This document shows positions 32,397-34,189 of a stretch of 34,189 nt of DNA, piece by piece. The first letter of the stretch is position 1. The number at the start of each line of letters is the position of its first letter. A model generated the notes under the pieces. That model was not told where the DNA came from and searched no databases. It saw nothing but the letters and a program-made list of their open reading frames with translations. The translations under genes were made by a program, and so were the position numbers. The DNA comes from Sphingomonadales bacterium 63-6. Its GTDB lineage: Bacteria > Pseudomonadota > Alphaproteobacteria > Sphingomonadales > Sphingomonadaceae. Location of the stretch: contig MKUB01000200.1 of the NCBI GenBank assembly GCA_001898545.1, forward strand, positions 19,245 to 53,433. The letters run 5' to 3'.

Positions 32397-32833
32397 TAGC
32401 GGAACAGCGTCCGGTCAGGCCCGGTGCGCCGCTCCCCTCCACCCACGATAACCGTACGCGACAGCCAGTCATGCGGCCCTTCCGGAACACGGAAATAAGG
32501 GGTCAGCTTGAAGTAGGATGGCTGGCTGTCACCGGGCTTGGGACGCACGAGGTACCCCCGGTTTTCAATATAGATCACCGTGCCGTCATCCACTTCCAGC
32601 ATGTAATGGGCACGTAGTTCAATCACCCCATCGGTCCGCACCGTGGCATAATCGGCCCCGCTCTGCGGCATCACCTTGCCTGAAAGTCGGGGCCCCGAAA
32701 TCGTCCCGCCGGTGGCAGGCGTATAGCCTTGGCTGCTACCGCCCGGAAGCGGGCCATATATCGCTCGATCCGCGCCAAAAAGCACTTCGATATCGAACAC
32801 ATGCTCCAGCGAGCAATCAGCGGCGGATTTCAT
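32381..32833 (-). CDS. DUF3237 domain-containing protein
   Basis: This 150-aa protein starts at ATG 32833 (MKSAADCSLEHVFDIEVLFG). The track form adds 76 residues that run in another frame of the hydrolase gene. DUF3237 features are LEHVFDIEVLFGADRAIYGPLPGG, GTISGPRLSGKVMPQSGADY, VRTDGVIELRAHYMLEVDDG, VIYIENRGYLVRP and YFKLTPYFRVPEGPHDWLSR, covering the whole chain, with a single beta-barrel fold expected. The family has no established activity but recurs in catabolic clusters for aromatic and terpenoid-like compounds. Its start overlaps the hydrolase stop as TGATG, so the two are made together. The 3' end overlaps the MFS gene tail to tail. Confidence 0.88.
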   Translation of the reverse strand: MKSAADCSLEHVFDIEVLFGADRAIYGPLPGGSSQGYTPATGGTISGPRLSGKVMPQSGADYATVRTDGVIELRAHYMLEVDDGTVIYIENRGYLVRPKPGDSQPSYFKLTPYFRVPEGPHDWLSRTVIVGGGERRTGPDRTLFRYYALV

Positions 32834-34189
32834 CAGGCAGTCTTTCCGGGAATGAAGGGCAGGAGAATAGAAGAAGGATAATCCTCGCCCGTGCGAATGA
32901 TGTGGCGGCCCGCATTGCGGGTATCCTCGTGTAGGGCGAAAGGCAGCATTAGCCCTTCCTCGCGCTTGTATATGTCCGAACCGGCAACAACCACGCGCAG
33001 GCTTTCGCCCGGCGCGAAGCGCACGGAGAACGGCCAGAGCTCGATCTCGACCGGCACGCATTCGCCCGGCTTCAGCCGCTCCTCATGACTGTGCGGATGA
33101 ACCGGCCGTTCAGGGCTGGACAGCTCGGGATCAAGCGCGCGATGGCTTGCCCGCAACCATCCCAGCGCGATGGGGCCGTTTTCAAAGAAGGCATAGAACG
33201 TGAAGCCCACCGGCTGGCCATCCGCGTCCAGCTTCTGCAGCGCGACGAACAGGTCCATATCGTCGCTGCCATCGGCCTCTACCCAAAGCGTGAGATTGGC
33301 ATTGCCGGAAATCTCTGTTTCCCGGTCAAACCGCCAGTCGAACACGGTCTGCCCTTCCGTGGCGTCATAGATCACCTCGCCCGTTGCCGGAACGGTATCT
33401 CGCAAGGCACCCTGCACACCATCCAGCCAGAGACGACGATATTCCGTGCGGGCAAGCGGCCATTCCTGCTCCGCTCGTTCCTCCGCAACCCCATGCTGCT
33501 CCCGCACTTCCATGCGAACCTTGGGCCAGGCGGTAACCGCGGTCGGGCGGTCGCGCATGAAGTGATCGAAGAAAGCCAATTGCCGGTCGCGGCTGGCGGG
33601 CAGGTAGTAATTTGCCCATTTCTTCTGACCGTGAATATCCAGCCATTTCTGCTCGCTGGAACAGCGGCGCCACGCCTCGATCGTGCCTCGCAGATGCAGC
33701 CCCTGATCGGACCAACTGGCGACGAAATAGGCTGGCTGCGTGATCCCTTCCAGATCGAGGAGTTTGGATTCCCAATATTCGTCGATCAGCGGGTGAGCCT
33801 TGATATTCTCCCATGTGTTCTCGGTCCGGTTGAGCGAGAAGCGGATATTGTCCGAAGCGCGGGGAAGGAAGCCGGTGTCCAGAATGCCGCCATGATAGGC
33901 GAATTCACGATACCAGTCGGAAAAGCCTTCCCAGGGATTGAGCGCGGCGAGCGGCCCCTTGGACAATGCGTCCATGTGCGCCGGCCCGACAGGGCTTGCC
34001 GCAAGCGCCGAGCCTATCGCACCGTCGCCCCGCGAGGCCTGCGGCTGGGCCGTCATGACCCGGCGCGTCTGGTCGATGATCAGCGGCAGATTTTTGCCCC
34101 ACTTGACCAAGAGGTCAGCCACATCCTGGCCGCCGACCATCAGGAGGTCGCGATCCTTGAAGCGGTCGGTCTGCGTCGTGTCGAGCACT
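32833..34189 (-). CDS. CocE/NonD-family hydrolase (N-terminus outside the window)
   Basis: This is the C-terminal 451 residues of an X-Pro dipeptidyl-peptidase/cocaine-esterase type serine hydrolase; the gene runs off the window, so the nucleophile serine is not seen. The alpha/beta-hydrolase part shows the cap region (HGGILDTGFLPRASDNIRFS), the likely catalytic aspartate in ITQPAYFVASWSDQGLHLRG, and the likely histidine in KWLDIHGQKKWANYYLPAS. A C-terminal jelly-roll domain follows (DATEGQTVFDWRFDRETEIS; LTLWVEADGSDDMDLFVALQ; ESLRVVVAGSDIYKREEG). Such enzymes cleave esters or amides, often of bulky natural products or drugs. The start given in the ORF track is an internal GTG. It is coupled to the DUF3237 gene by TGATG and is probably the first catabolic step after uptake. 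Confidence 0.9.
   Translation of the reverse strand, partial: VLDTTQTDRFKDRDLLMVGGQDVADLLVKWGKNLPLIIDQTRRVMTAQPQASRGDGAIGSALAASPVGPAHMDALSKGPLAALNPWEGFSDWYREFAYHGGILDTGFLPRASDNIRFSLNRTENTWENIKAHPLIDEYWESKLLDLEGITQPAYFVASWSDQGLHLRGTIEAWRRCSSEQKWLDIHGQKKWANYYLPASRDRQLAFFDHFMRDRPTAVTAWPKVRMEVREQHGVAEERAEQEWPLARTEYRRLWLDGVQGALRDTVPATGEVIYDATEGQTVFDWRFDRETEISGNANLTLWVEADGSDDMDLFVALQKLDADGQPVGFTFYAFFENGPIALGWLRASHRALDPELSSPERPVHPHSHEERLKPGECVPVEIELWPFSVRFAPGESLRVVVAGSDIYKREEGLMLPFALHEDTRNAGRHIIRTGEDYPSSILLPFIPGKTA

Noticed and set aside
1-34189. tRNA, rRNA, CRISPR arrays, insertion sequences, prophage or integration sites
   Set aside because: None were recognised on reading both strands; no transposase- or integrase-like protein appears in any frame.

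Overview
The window looks like chromosomal DNA of a sphingomonad-type alphaproteobacterium (Novosphingobium/Sphingobium/Sphingopyxis-like). The evidence is high GC throughout, two large TonB-dependent receptors, a NodT-type RND efflux operon, a spinster-type MFS transporter, an otsB-GH15-otsA trehalose operon, and a good match to an alphaproteobacterial EcfG (general stress response) promoter. This placement comes from gene content and is not a phylogenetic result. I saw no rRNA, tRNA, CRISPR array, insertion sequence or phage gene.

Layout. (1) 1-2184, plus strand: the 3' part of an MHS-type MFS transporter, then a copper-related set (DUF2946 protein, a 65-codon ORF, a PCu(A)C periplasmic copper chaperone) with a possible FNR/FixK box upstream. 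(2) 2245-9127, minus strand: a TetR regulator and a tripartite RND multidrug efflux operon (membrane fusion protein, HAE1 pump, outer membrane factor). Three related ATACC-type operators and a ~300-nt, hairpin-rich leader lie around them. (3) 9273-15723: a stress/osmotic block. It holds otsB-GH15-otsA as an overlapping minus-strand operon, an EcfG-type promoter driving a 24-codon sORF, a membrane-anchored protein and a DUF421/YetF protein on the plus strand, and a converging MscS channel.

(4) 15829-25341: a PQQ-dependent dehydrogenase and a 1132-aa TonB receptor on the minus strand, divergent from a two-component system on the plus strand. The kinase has a periplasmic beta-propeller/Y_Y_Y sensor and is followed by a NarL-type response regulator. 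This arrangement suggests sensing, uptake and periplasmic oxidation of one substrate class. (5) 25386-34189: an apparently uncharacterised catabolic cluster. It has a ThDP-dependent lyase-like enzyme, a TonB receptor, an IclR regulator, a SnoaL/NTF2-like protein coupled to an MFS transporter, a DUF3237 protein and a CocE/NonD hydrolase (cut by the window end). A near-identical palindrome, TTGATCG[A/C]TCAA, occurs in both the iclR/snoaL divergent promoter and the TonB receptor promoter, tying these units into a likely IclR regulon.

In both (4) and (5) a TonB receptor gene is followed by a strong intrinsic terminator and then by a same-strand enzyme gene. This would let the receptor be expressed differently from its enzyme. 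Several starts in the ORF track are too long. I have shortened them where a signal peptide, family N-terminus or ribosome binding site decides the start, and the reasons are in each entry.
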